In this document: in pieces, positions 1 to 8,261 of the stretch | Layout of the letters: each line of letters starts with the position of its first letter | How positions within the stretch are numbered: the stretch's first letter is position 1 | Source of the DNA: Indioceanicola sp046045995 | GTDB lineage: Bacteria; Pseudomonadota; Alphaproteobacteria; Azospirillales; Azospirillaceae | Direction: 5' to 3' | DNA: 64,000 nt | Assembly (NCBI GenBank): GCA_046045995.1 | Contig: JBJOKR010000001.1 | Span: 1-64,000 of the forward strand | Notes under the pieces: generated by a model | What the model saw: only the letters and a program-made list of their open reading frames with translations | Databases searched by the model: none | What the model was told of the DNA's origin: nothing | Program-made: the position numbers and the translations under genes

Positions 1-1
1 C

Positions 2-142
2 ACCATTGATGCCTGCACCGAACTGCACTTCATCGCCAAGGCCTTCGAGCGGATCGGCGACCAGGCCACGAACCTGGCGGAGATCGTCCGCTATCAAGCC
101 ATCGGCACCCTGCCCCCGCTGGAGCGTCCGAAGAAGGCGTGA
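2..142 (+). CDS. phoU: PhoU, phosphate regulon accessory protein (C-terminal end only)
   Basis: The last 46 residues and stop codon of a protein that enters from the left edge. The segment reads HFIAKAFERIGDQATNLAEI and then IVRY, the typical E(R)xGDxxxNxAE helix of the second PhoU repeat. PhoU proteins bind metal at these acidic helices and link the Pst phosphate transporter to the PhoR/PhoB two-component system, damping phosphate uptake when phosphate is plentiful. The start and upstream genes, expected to be pstSCAB, lie outside the window. A strong hairpin follows 60 bases after the stop. Recognition from the C-terminus alone is good, because this motif is distinctive. Confidence 0.9.
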   Translation, partial: TIDACTELHFIAKAFERIGDQATNLAEIVRYQAIGTLPPLERPKKA

Positions 143-201
143 GCCCAGGGCTGGTTCCGCCTGGCACCCGACCCATCCCGCACAAGACAAACGCCCAAGA
201 C

Positions 202-237
202 AAACGGCCGGTGATCGCCTTGGATCACCGGCCGTTT
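202..237. terminator. Bidirectional terminator hairpin between phoU and the convergent TonB receptor gene
   Basis: A perfect 15-base stem (AAACGGCCGGTGATC and its exact complement) encloses a 6-base loop. The stem begins with A's and ends with T's on either strand, so it can act as an intrinsic terminator for the plus-strand phoU and the minus-strand receptor gene that ends at 310. Confidence 0.85.
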
Positions 238-309
238 CATTTCCGGATGCCTGCCGACGGCGACCGGGCCTGCGCGGGCATCATGCCCGGGCAAGCCCGG
301 CTGCCGCGA

Positions 310-2334
310 TCACCAGCGGATGGTCAAGGTTCCGAAGACCTGCCGGTCCACCTGACGGTTCGGCGCGATCAGCATGCGCTTCTGGTTCAGGTTGATGCCG
401 CTGACCTCCACCCCAATATTCTCGGTGATGGTGTAGCCGACGCGGCCGCCCAGGCCGAAGCGCTCCGGCACGTCCCGCAGGGTGGTGGCGCTGGTGAACT
501 GCTCGCTCTGCCCCACATAGGACAGGAACAAATCGGCCGCCCAGGGGCCGCCGGTCCAACCCAGGGTGACGTTGGCGGCATGGCGCGGCGTCGTCTCCTG
601 ATAGGACACGCCCGTCTCATACCCCGTCTGGCCGGTCACGGCCCGGTTGATCGTGAAGTCGTCGTTCACGTCCAGCCAGGTGTAGTTGGCACCCCAGGTT
701 AGGCTATACGGCAGATCGCCCTTCAGGCTGACCTCCAGCCCCGTCACCGCGCTGTCGCCGAAATTGTCGGACACGCGGAACGTGGTGCTGGTGGTGCCCA
801 CCGTCACCACGCGGGTGCCGCCGATACCGGCGGGACCGAACATATCCTCCGTGATCGTATGGAACAGGGAGGTGCGCAGGGTCGTGGCGATCGCTTCGAT
901 CCGGCGGTCGTAGCTGACCTCGAAGTTGTTCACCACCGACGGCTCCATATCCGGATTGCCGTGGCCGGTGGTGCCCGTCTGCACGAAGCTGAGCGCCACC
1001 AGGTTCGGGAACTGGATGCCGCGGGCATGGGTCAGACGCAGGGTGCTGAGATCATCCGGCTGCCAGGACAGCGTGGCGTTGTAGCTGTACACCGTCTCCT
1101 TCCGGTTGAAGTCGTCATCCTCGAACGGCCGCGGGGCCGGGCGCAGATAGCCCCAGCGCTCCGACCGGATGGTGTCGATGCGGGCACCGGCGGACCAGGC
1201 GATGGTGTCCGTCACCTGCCAGTTCCAGCTGCCCGACAGGGCGCCCAGGTTGTAGGCGTAGTCATATTCCAGCGCGGTTATGCCGTCGGTCCGGGCGACA
1301 CCCAGGTCGGTGCGGCGGGCTTCCACCGCGGCGCGGAGCGCATGGTCGGAGCCCAGGCGGAAGACATGCTCCACCTGGCCGACCATGTTGCGGTTGGCCT
1401 GGGCCAGCACACGGCTGGAATTGAAGCTGTCATTCAGGTTGGCATAGGCCTGACCCTTGGTCGTGCCCCAACCGTTCTCCCACGCGAAGGAACCCTTGAC
1501 GGAGCGGATCTTCCAATAGGGCGTGCCGTTGCCGCCACCGGTGGTGCGGCGCAGGGTATTGGCGTCGGCATAGCTGCCTTCGAGTCCGACCTGCAGGGAG
1601 GGGACCACCTGGAACAGGCTGTCGATGGTGGCGAAGCGGCGCTCCGGGTTGTTGAAGATCGGGGAGGCCTCGATGAAGCGCTCCTCCTCCGTGAAGCCGT
1701 CGGCATCCATCGACCCGACGGAGAAACGCACCCCGCCCCAGTCGGACAGCTTCAGCGTGGCCGTGGCGTTGATGTCGCGGCGGTGGCCGGTGCCATAGCT
1801 GACGGAGGCCTGGTTCACATCATCGGTCAGGGGATTGAAGGTGATGATGTTGATCACGCCGGAGACCGCGTTGAATCCGAACAGGGCGGTGTTCGGCCCC
1901 TTCACGATTTCGATCTGGCGGATATCGGCCATGTTGACCGGCAGGGCCTCCCACACGGTGTAGGCCAGGTGGTCCACATAGATCTGCCGGCCGTTGATCA
2001 TGACCAGCAGTCGGGATGAGCCGGGCTGGTTGTAGCCGCGGATGCCGATATCGAAATCCTGGATGGCGGCGCGCTGCATGTCCACCCCAGCCACCCGGGC
2101 CAGCAGCTCCGGAATGTCCTTCACGCCCGACCGACGGATCTCATCCTGGGTGATGATGGTCATGGTGGACGGCGCGTTGGAGGCGCGCTGCGGGATGCCC
2201 AGGGCCGAGGTGGTCACCGGCTCACCGAACATCGCCTCATACTGCGAATAATCCAGGGTCTGGGCGCGGGCGGCGCTGGTCAGCGCCAGCACGGAAGCGG
2301 TCGCGAGTGCCGCGGAAACGATCTTGGTCTTCAT
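310..2334 (-). CDS. TonB-dependent outer-membrane receptor
   Basis: A 674-residue outer-membrane receptor that would import a ligand using TonB energy. It begins with a signal peptide (MKTKIVSAALATASVLALTS, cleavage after ARA). A plug domain follows at about residues 50-170, containing IRGYNQPGSSRLLVMINGRQ and EIVKGPNTALFGFNAVSGVI. A long beta-barrel ends in the terminal aromatic signature (TIRW). The second of two in-frame ATGs (MDMKTK) is chosen because the AAGGA sequence lies 9 bases before it; the other start is 2340. It is last in a minus-strand unit behind a small exported protein and a chemoreceptor. The ligand cannot be told from sequence: there is no riboswitch or Fur-like box I can recognise. 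In the family, siderophores, haem and vitamins are all possible. Confidence 0.9.
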   Translation of the reverse strand: MKTKIVSAALATASVLALTSAARAQTLDYSQYEAMFGEPVTTSALGIPQRASNAPSTMTIITQDEIRRSGVKDIPELLARVAGVDMQRAAIQDFDIGIRGYNQPGSSRLLVMINGRQIYVDHLAYTVWEALPVNMADIRQIEIVKGPNTALFGFNAVSGVINIITFNPLTDDVNQASVSYGTGHRRDINATATLKLSDWGGVRFSVGSMDADGFTEEERFIEASPIFNNPERRFATIDSLFQVVPSLQVGLEGSYADANTLRRTTGGGNGTPYWKIRSVKGSFAWENGWGTTKGQAYANLNDSFNSSRVLAQANRNMVGQVEHVFRLGSDHALRAAVEARRTDLGVARTDGITALEYDYAYNLGALSGSWNWQVTDTIAWSAGARIDTIRSERWGYLRPAPRPFEDDDFNRKETVYSYNATLSWQPDDLSTLRLTHARGIQFPNLVALSFVQTGTTGHGNPDMEPSVVNNFEVSYDRRIEAIATTLRTSLFHTITEDMFGPAGIGGTRVVTVGTTSTTFRVSDNFGDSAVTGLEVSLKGDLPYSLTWGANYTWLDVNDDFTINRAVTGQTGYETGVSYQETTPRHAANVTLGWTGGPWAADLFLSYVGQSEQFTSATTLRDVPERFGLGGRVGYTITENIGVEVSGINLNQKRMLIAPNRQVDRQVFGTLTIRW

Positions 2335-2381
2335 ATCCATGTATCCTTGATATCTGAGGGGGTGCCTGGGGCAGCGCGCCC

Positions 2382-2906
2382 TCAGAGTTCCTTGACCATG
2401 ATGAGAAAGGCGCTTTCGAAGGAGACGCCGGCCGCGTCGGCCGCCTTGCGGCTGACATAGATCTGCACCTTCGGCGCGGTCTCGATCCCCAGCACGCAAT
2501 GGCCGGCTTCCACGCAGGCCTTGTCGGTGCTGGCGGTGACGACCTTGGCGGCGGCACCAGCGGGGCCGACGGCGGACCCGGCACCGGTGGTCACCAGCCA
2601 GACCTTGGCACCGGAGGCGGGGGCATCGGCGGCGGCGACGGCCTTGGGCTTCAGGGTGATCGGTCCGACCTTCAGTCCGCTGCCGAGCAGGCCCAGGATG
2701 GCATCCCGCTCCGCCTCGGACGTGGCGTTGCCGGGTTCGAACACCACTGCGGCCGGCACATCCCCGCTGGGGCCGTTCACCATGAAGGAGAGGGCGCGGC
2801 CCAACACCTCCAGATCCTTCTGGGACATGGCCGCCGACGCGGGCCCGGCACCCAGAAGGACAAGGGCGGCCAACAGGACGCCGGACAATACGGTCTTGAT
2901 GGTCAT
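2382..2906 (-). CDS. Small exported protein, YfiR/HmsC-like (tentative)
   Basis: A 174-residue protein with a clear signal peptide (MTIKTVLSGVLLAALVLLGA, cleavage near SAA). The mature part is one small alpha/beta domain with two cysteines near the end (KACVEAGHCVLGI). The last 30 residues (VQIYVSRKAADAAGVSFESA, then FLIMVKEL) resemble the closing segment of YfiR-family periplasmic proteins, which modulate membrane diguanylate cyclases or sit beside TonB receptors. A GAGGAAAG ribosome site precedes the ATG. It lies 47 bases upstream of the receptor gene and downstream of the chemoreceptor gene, so the three may be co-transcribed. The family assignment rests on a weak C-terminal pattern; secretion is well supported. 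Confidence 0.6.
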   Translation of the reverse strand: MTIKTVLSGVLLAALVLLGAGPASAAMSQKDLEVLGRALSFMVNGPSGDVPAAVVFEPGNATSEAERDAILGLLGSGLKVGPITLKPKAVAAADAPASGAKVWLVTTGAGSAVGPAGAAAKVVTASTDKACVEAGHCVLGIETAPKVQIYVSRKAADAAGVSFESAFLIMVKEL

Positions 2907-3020
2907 TGGTCTTTCCTCATCGAAATCGACCGGATCCGCCGCTCACCAGCTTCAGGGACCGGGTTGGCGGCGGCCGGGTGGCCGGGGGCGTGGAAACCGC
3001 GGCTGCGGCTGCCCGCCCCG

Positions 3021-4733
3021 TCAGGCCCGAAGGGTGGTTAGGAAGGCGGCCGTGCCCCGCTGCACGTCGCCGAAGCTGGTCTTCAGTCCGTCCACGGACC
3101 GGTGCAGGTCGCGAGCACCGACCCCGCTTTTCTCCGCTGCGGCGGCGGCGGTGCCGGCCCCGCTGCGGAGCTGGCGCACATCATCCGCGGCGGCATTCAC
3201 CGACCGGGCGATTTCCGCCGTGGCGCTGTTCTGCTGTTCGATGGCGGCGGCGATGCTGGTCGTCGTCGTCCGGATCTCCTCCATCAGCGCGTGGACCTGC
3301 TCGATCTCGCCCGAGGCTTCGCCGGTGGCGGACTGGATGCCGTGGACAAGGCTGCGGATCTCCTCCGTCGCCTTGGTCGCCTGCGCCGCGAGGTTCTTGA
3401 CTTCCCCCGCCACCACGGCAAAGCCCTTGCCGGCCTCCCCGGCGCGGGCGGCCTCGATCGTTGCGTTCAGCGCCAGGAGGTTAGTCTGGCTTGCCACCTC
3501 CCCGATCAGCTTCACCACCACGTCGATGCGCTGTGCCGCCTCCACAAGGCCGCGGACGCGGGTCACGGCATCCATGGCGCGGGCGGCACCATCGCCCGCA
3601 CGACCGTTGGAGCTCTGGGCCTGCTGGGCGACTTCCCGGGTGGAAGCGGCCAGCTCCTCGATGGCCGACGCCACGGTCTGCACATTGTCCAGCACCCGTT
3701 CGCTGGCGTCCGCGGTGGCGGAACTGGTGCGCGCATTCTCCTCCGCCAGGGTCAGCAGGGAGGTGGCGACCACGCCGATGTCATCGGCGACCCGGTTGGC
3801 ACCGGTCAGGGCTTGGCCCACCTCCGCTTCGAAGCGGTCTCCGGTCTGGCGCAGGGCGGCGACGCGGTCGGTCTCCGCCTGACGGCGCAGGTTCTGCTGC
3901 TCCGCCTCCGCGCCGCGCGCGCGCTCAATCTGGGCGCGGAAGACACGCAGCGCTTCGACAATGCCGCCCAACTCGTCCCGGCGGGCCAGCGCATCCACAT
4001 CGACGCCCAGGTCCTCCCGCGCCAGACGCTCTGTCGCCCCGGCGATGGCACTGATGGAGCGGCGGCTGGACCGGGCGATCGCCACGGAAAATCCGACCAG
4101 CCCTGCCACGCCGACGACGCCGATGATCAGGAACCAACGGCCGAACTCGTTGGCGTCGTTCGACACCTCGGCCGCCTTGGCCCGGGCACGGTCCACCCGC
4201 GCCGCCACCAGGGCGTCGATGCGGGCGTTCATCTCTTCGAAATTCTGGCGAAAGGGGGCCAGCATGCCGACGCCGGAAGCGAAGTCGATCTCCAGCATGC
4301 TGGTGACCACGTCGATGGTCCCGGCATAGGTGCCAAGCGCCTCGATCACCGCCGCGATCGCCGCCTGCTCATCGGCGGCGATGCCGGGGCTCCGCGCCTG
4401 GGTGCGGAAGGCGTCGGCAATACGGTTCACCTCCGCCACAATGGCTTCCTTGCGGTCGGTCAGGGCCTGGGCCTCGCCCGCGGCACTATCGACAAGCGCA
4501 TCGGACAGGCTGGATTGCACCCTCTGGATGGCAGTGGACAGATCAGACAGGGCCACGGCGGAAGACATCTCCGCCGCGACGATGGTTTCGGTCCGCTCCG
4601 CTGCATCGAACAGCCCGCGAACACCCAACCCGGCAACAACCACGATAAGGGCGGCAGACAAAAGGGGGGCGATGAGGAACTTCACAAACATGGAAACATC
4701 GTCGATACGAATTCCAGATGACACCGGTGCCAT
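3021..4733 (-). CDS. Methyl-accepting chemotaxis protein
   Basis: A 570-residue transmembrane chemoreceptor. A first membrane segment (residues about 15-38, FLIAPLLSAALIVVVAGLGV) is followed by a helical periplasmic sensor of the four-helix type, a second membrane segment (WFLIIGVVGVAGLVGFSVAI), a HAMP linker and the cytoplasmic signalling hairpin. The hairpin tip carries the highly conserved EVASQTNLLALNATIEAARA and GKGFAVVAGEVKNLA, which bind CheA/CheW. The ATG at 4733 is preferred over a GTG at 4739 because GGGGG lies 5 bases before it. It heads a minus-strand group with an exported protein and a TonB receptor, which suggests sensing of the same compound, an inference from context only. 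No cheA or cheW genes are nearby. Confidence 0.93.
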   Translation of the reverse strand: MAPVSSGIRIDDVSMFVKFLIAPLLSAALIVVVAGLGVRGLFDAAERTETIVAAEMSSAVALSDLSTAIQRVQSSLSDALVDSAAGEAQALTDRKEAIVAEVNRIADAFRTQARSPGIAADEQAAIAAVIEALGTYAGTIDVVTSMLEIDFASGVGMLAPFRQNFEEMNARIDALVAARVDRARAKAAEVSNDANEFGRWFLIIGVVGVAGLVGFSVAIARSSRRSISAIAGATERLAREDLGVDVDALARRDELGGIVEALRVFRAQIERARGAEAEQQNLRRQAETDRVAALRQTGDRFEAEVGQALTGANRVADDIGVVATSLLTLAEENARTSSATADASERVLDNVQTVASAIEELAASTREVAQQAQSSNGRAGDGAARAMDAVTRVRGLVEAAQRIDVVVKLIGEVASQTNLLALNATIEAARAGEAGKGFAVVAGEVKNLAAQATKATEEIRSLVHGIQSATGEASGEIEQVHALMEEIRTTTTSIAAAIEQQNSATAEIARSVNAAADDVRQLRSGAGTAAAAAEKSGVGARDLHRSVDGLKTSFGDVQRGTAAFLTTLRA

Positions 4734-4739
4734 AATCAC

Positions 4740-5276
4740 CCCCGTAAATTAGCGAGAACCGCGCTTGACTGAGCACTTATTTCCTTAGGCACACGATCAT
4801 CTCACGGTGCCTTACCCAATGCCATCTAAACGAAAGCATATAGTCGGCACCCAGCGCGATCGGACGGTAGATTTCTTGTCCGTACCATTCGATCCCGTTA
4901 ACCAAAGGCGGACGCCCTACCTGGCCGAAGGTGTAAGCCACAGGTCTTATCAGGGCCAGAACGGTCTTCGTGGGGGTGCCATGCAGGTACGGAAGGTTGG
5001 CTATTGATGCGCGGTTAACCGCCAAGACTTGTGTGGCATTCGCAATCAAACAAATCAGCGCGTTCCTTTGCAGTTTTCTTAATAGTAACGAGCACCACCT
5101 TGCAGCATTGCTGCGTCCACGAGGCAAGAATCGCATATCATTGCAGTTTTGCCACAGGTGATGGAGAATTTGCGGACCCCCACCTTGGGTCAGTCGCGGA
5201 TGCGTCACCCGGACGCACTGACAGGGAACCGTTCATCCTCCACATCTTTCAGGAATTTCTGAAAGTCGAGGAAACC
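4740..5276. other. Divergent intergenic region of about 540 bases, lower GC than its neighbours
   Basis: The stretch separates the divergent chemoreceptor and GbsR-cydAB genes and probably carries both promoters. It is visibly richer in A/T than the rest. A minus-strand open frame of 143 codons (4777-5208) crosses it, but it has no family signature, no convincing ribosome site and unusual composition; it could at most be a decayed remnant. No good FNR box (TTGAT-N4-ATCAA) was found. The only clear element is the palindrome at 5246-5265. Confidence 0.5.
5246..5265. promoter_or_regulatory. Palindrome upstream of the GbsR-cydAB operon, likely operator
   Basis: CTTTCAG-gaattt-CTGAAAG is a perfect 7-base inverted repeat with a 6-base spacer, ending 11 bases before the regulator's ATG and just upstream of its GAGGAAA ribosome site. 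MarR-fold regulators bind such dyads as dimers and usually repress their own operons, so this is a candidate autoregulatory operator. This is inferred from position and symmetry. Confidence 0.6.
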
Positions 5277-5849
5277 ATGAACCTCCCGCCGCTGGTCCAG
5301 GCCTTCGTCCTGCATTTCGGGGAGATGGGAAGCCGCTGGGGCATCAACCGCACCGTCGGCCAGATCTATGCCCTGCTTTATGTCTCGCCGGAGCCGCTAT
5401 GCGCCGATGACATGGTGGAGAGGCTGGGCTTTTCCCGCTCCAACGTCTCCATCGGGTTGAAGGAGCTGCAATCCTGGAACTTGGTCCGGCTGCTGCACAA
5501 GCCGGACGACCGGCGCGATTATTACACCACCCCCGACGATGTCTGGCAGATCGTCCGTACCCTGGTGGAAGAGCGCAAGAAGCGGGAGGTGGATCCGACC
5601 CTGTCCATCCTGCGCGAATTGCTGATGCAGAGCCCGGGCACGGCGGAGGAACGCCACGCCCAGGACCGCATGCGGGAGATGCATGAACTGATCGAGCTTC
5701 TGTGCGGCTGGTACGACGATGTCCGCCGGCTGGAGACGGAGCGTCTGGTCCAGCTTCTGACCCTGGGCGCCAAGGTGCAGAAGATCCTGGAGATGAAGAA
5801 CCGCCTGTTCGCCATTCCCGGCGGCAAGCGCAAGGAAACGGAGGGCTGA
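5277..5849 (+). CDS. GbsR/MarR-family transcriptional regulator of the cytochrome bd operon
   Basis: A 190-residue winged-helix regulator. The centre (INRTVGQIYALLYVSPEPLC, then DDMVERLGFSRSNVSIGLKE) matches the GbsR/MarR helix-turn-helix, in which SRSNVSIGLKEL is the recognition helix. The wing follows (LLHKPDDRRDYYTTP) and a long C-terminal helical segment serves for dimerisation. The ATG at 5277 is preceded by GAGGAAACC and marks the start of family similarity; upstream extension of the frame is non-coding. It is followed after 3 bases by cydA, so the three genes form one operon. Small GbsR-type regulators directly upstream of cydAB recur in Alphaproteobacteria. The signal sensed (oxygen, redox or respiratory inhibition) is not visible. 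Confidence 0.88.
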   Translation: MNLPPLVQAFVLHFGEMGSRWGINRTVGQIYALLYVSPEPLCADDMVERLGFSRSNVSIGLKELQSWNLVRLLHKPDDRRDYYTTPDDVWQIVRTLVEERKKREVDPTLSILRELLMQSPGTAEERHAQDRMREMHELIELLCGWYDDVRRLETERLVQLLTLGAKVQKILEMKNRLFAIPGGKRKETEG

Positions 5850-5852
5850 TCC

Positions 5853-7214
5853 ATGGACGACGCACTGATCCTGGCCCGTATCCAGTTCGCGGCCAACATA
5901 TCCTTCCATATCCTGTTCCCGACCATCACCATCGCGCTGGCCTGGATCCTTCTGTTCTTCAAGCTGCGCTTCAACGCGACCGGCGACCGGAAATGGATGG
6001 ATGCCTATTTCCAGTGGGTGAAGGTCTTCGCCGTCACCTTCGCCCTGGGTGTCGTTTCCGGCATCACCATGAGCTTCCAGTTCGGCACCAACTGGCCGGG
6101 CTTCATGGAGAAGGTGGGCAACATCGCCGGCCCCCTGCTGGCCTATGAGGTGCTGACCGCCTTCTTCCTGGAGGCGACGTTCATCGCCATCATGCTGTTC
6201 GGCTACCGCAAGGTGCCCAACTGGGTGCACACGCTGGCGACATTCCTGGTCGCCTTCGGCACCACCATGTCCGCCTTCTGGATCCTGGTGCTGAACAGCT
6301 GGATGCATACACCGGCGGGGTTCGAGATGCGGGACGGGGTGGCCCATGCCACCGATTGGGTCGCCATCATCTTCAACCCGTCCATGCCCTATCGGCTGGG
6401 CCACATGCTGCTGGCATCGGGCCTGACGGCGGCCTTCCTAGTGGCGGGTGTATCGGCCTGGCGCTGGCTGAAGGGCGACCGGGCGCCGGCGGTGCTGGCC
6501 AGCCTTCGCACCGGTGTCTATGTGGCGGCCGCCCTGATCCCGGTGCAGATCCTGGCGGGCGACCTGCACGGGCTGAACACGCTACAGCATCAACCGGCCA
6601 AGGTCGCCGCCATGGAAGGCCATTGGGAGACAGGCGGCAACGTGCCCCTGCTGCTGTTCGCCATCCCGGATGAGGAGACGCGGTCGAACAGCTTCGAAAT
6701 CGGCATCCCCAGCGGCGCCAGCCTGATCCTGAAGCATGATCCGGCGGGCGTGATCCAGGGCCTGAACGATTTCGAAGGCACCCATCCGCCCGTGGCCCCG
6801 GTCTTCTATGCCTTCCGCGTGATGGTGGGGGTGGGGATGCTGATGCTGTTGGTGTCCTGGGCCTGCGCCTGGGCGTTGAAGCGGCAGGGCGGCATCGGTG
6901 TCTGGCATGCCCGCGCCCTGGTGGCCATGACCTTCTCCGGCTGGGTGGCGACGCTGGCCGGCTGGTATGTGACGGAGATCGGGCGCCAGCCCTGGTTGGT
7001 CACCGGCGTGATGAAGACGTGGGAAGCGGCCAGTGCGGTCCCCGCCCCGCAGATCGCCCTGACCCTGGCCATGTACCTGATCGTCTATGCCGGTCTGCTG
7101 GCCGCCTATATCGCCGTGGTCTTCAAGCTGGCGGACAAGGCGCGGAAGGCCGGCATGGCGGGCGATGGGGCGGAGATGCCCCCGCGGGGCCCCCTGCCCG
7201 TCCCGGCCGAATAA
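5853..7214 (+). CDS. cydA: Cytochrome bd ubiquinol oxidase subunit I
   Basis: A 453-residue integral membrane protein with about nine hydrophobic helices. It binds haems b558, b595 and d and oxidises ubiquinol. His19 (ANISFHILFP) is in the position of a haem ligand, and the GRQPW motif (TEIGRQPWLVTGVMKT) and the QHQPAK quinol-site segment are present. The length and short quinol loop match the cyanide-insensitive (CIO-type) subgroup rather than the longer E. coli-like subunit. Cytochrome bd reduces oxygen to water with high affinity without pumping protons, supporting microaerobic growth and resistance to inhibitors. It is co-transcribed with the regulator before it and with cydB after it. 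Confidence 0.97.
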   Translation: MDDALILARIQFAANISFHILFPTITIALAWILLFFKLRFNATGDRKWMDAYFQWVKVFAVTFALGVVSGITMSFQFGTNWPGFMEKVGNIAGPLLAYEVLTAFFLEATFIAIMLFGYRKVPNWVHTLATFLVAFGTTMSAFWILVLNSWMHTPAGFEMRDGVAHATDWVAIIFNPSMPYRLGHMLLASGLTAAFLVAGVSAWRWLKGDRAPAVLASLRTGVYVAAALIPVQILAGDLHGLNTLQHQPAKVAAMEGHWETGGNVPLLLFAIPDEETRSNSFEIGIPSGASLILKHDPAGVIQGLNDFEGTHPPVAPVFYAFRVMVGVGMLMLLVSWACAWALKRQGGIGVWHARALVAMTFSGWVATLAGWYVTEIGRQPWLVTGVMKTWEAASAVPAPQIALTLAMYLIVYAGLLAAYIAVVFKLADKARKAGMAGDGAEMPPRGPLPVPAE

Positions 7215-7226
7215 GGAGGACCTGTC

Positions 7227-8234
7227 ATGGAGATGATGTATGAGGGGCACTGGCTGCCCGTCGTCTTCGCCGCGCTGATGGGCGTATCGATCCTGGCCTA
7301 TGTGGTGTTGGACGGATACGACCTGGGCGTGGGCATCCTGATGGGCGATGCGGACGATGCCCAGCGCGACCGCATGATCGCCAGCATCGGCCCCTTCTGG
7401 GACGCGAATGAGACCTGGCTGGTCCTGGCGGTGGGGCTGCTGCTGGTCGCCTTCCCCATGGCCCATGGCATGATCCTGAGCCACCTGTACCTGCCGGTGG
7501 CGGTTCTGCTGCTGGGCCTGATCCTGCGCGGCGTGAGCTTCGAGTTCCGGGCGAAGACCGACGGGGGCCAGCAGCGCTGGTGGAACCGCGCCTTCATCGG
7601 CGGGTCCCTGCTGGCCGCCCTGGCCCAGGGTTACATGCTGGGCGTCTATATCCTGGGGCTGGAGACGGGATGGGCGGCGATGGCCTTCGGCCTGTTGACC
7701 GGGGTCTGCCTGGCGGCCGGCTATGCCTTCATCGGCGCCGCCTGGCTGATCTTGAAGACGGAAGGGGATGTGCAGGCGAAGGCTGTGGCCTGGGCCAGGC
7801 ACAGCCTGGGGCTGGCGGCCCTGGGCATGGTTGCCGTCTCCCTGGCGACACCGCTTGTCAGCGACCGCATCGCCGCCAAGTGGTTCGAGCTGCCGAACCT
7901 GTTCCTGCTGGCGCCGATCCCGCTGATGACCGTGGGCCTGTTCGCCACCGTCTGGTTCGCCCTGACCCGCCTGCCCAATGCCAAGGACCGCTGGGCCTGG
8001 GTGCCCTTCGCCGGGGCCGTGGGCATCTTCATGCTGGGCTTCCACGGCCTGGCCTACAGCTTCTACCCCTATGTGGTGCCGGAAAAGCTGACCGTCTGGG
8101 ATGCGGCGGCGGCCCCGGAAAGCCTGATGATCATCTTCGTCGGCACTTGTGTCGTGCTGCCGGTGATCGTCGGCTACACCATCTTCGCCTACCGGGTGTT
8201 CCGCGGAAAGGCGGGGGAACTGCGCTACGATTGA
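7227..8234 (+). CDS. cydB: Cytochrome bd ubiquinol oxidase subunit II
   Basis: A 335-residue membrane protein with about eight helices that pairs with CydA to form the bd oxidase. Typical signatures are VLDGYDLGVGILM near residue 30, GPFWDANETWLVLAVG near residue 55 and the segment LRGVSFEFRAKT. The ATG lies 12 bases after the cydA stop behind an AAGGAGG ribosome site, so the two subunits are translated from one message. The next gene is on the opposite strand and only 27 bases away, so no small third subunit (cydX/cydS type) fits here. Confidence 0.97.
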   Translation: MEMMYEGHWLPVVFAALMGVSILAYVVLDGYDLGVGILMGDADDAQRDRMIASIGPFWDANETWLVLAVGLLLVAFPMAHGMILSHLYLPVAVLLLGLILRGVSFEFRAKTDGGQQRWWNRAFIGGSLLAALAQGYMLGVYILGLETGWAAMAFGLLTGVCLAAGYAFIGAAWLILKTEGDVQAKAVAWARHSLGLAALGMVAVSLATPLVSDRIAAKWFELPNLFLLAPIPLMTVGLFATVWFALTRLPNAKDRWAWVPFAGAVGIFMLGFHGLAYSFYPYVVPEKLTVWDAAAAPESLMIIFVGTCVVLPVIVGYTIFAYRVFRGKAGELRYD

Positions 8235-8261
8235 TGTGAATAGGCCTGGGCCGGCGGCCCG

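Noticed and set aside
4777..5208. Minus-strand 143-codon open frame in the chemoreceptor-GbsR gap
   Set aside because: No family signature, no ribosome site and odd composition; more likely chance or a decayed remnant in a regulatory region.
6582..8045. Long minus-strand open frame opposite cydAB
   Set aside because: Composition is Gln/His/Gly/Arg-rich, the usual antisense shadow of GC-rich genes; cydA and cydB on the plus strand are certain.
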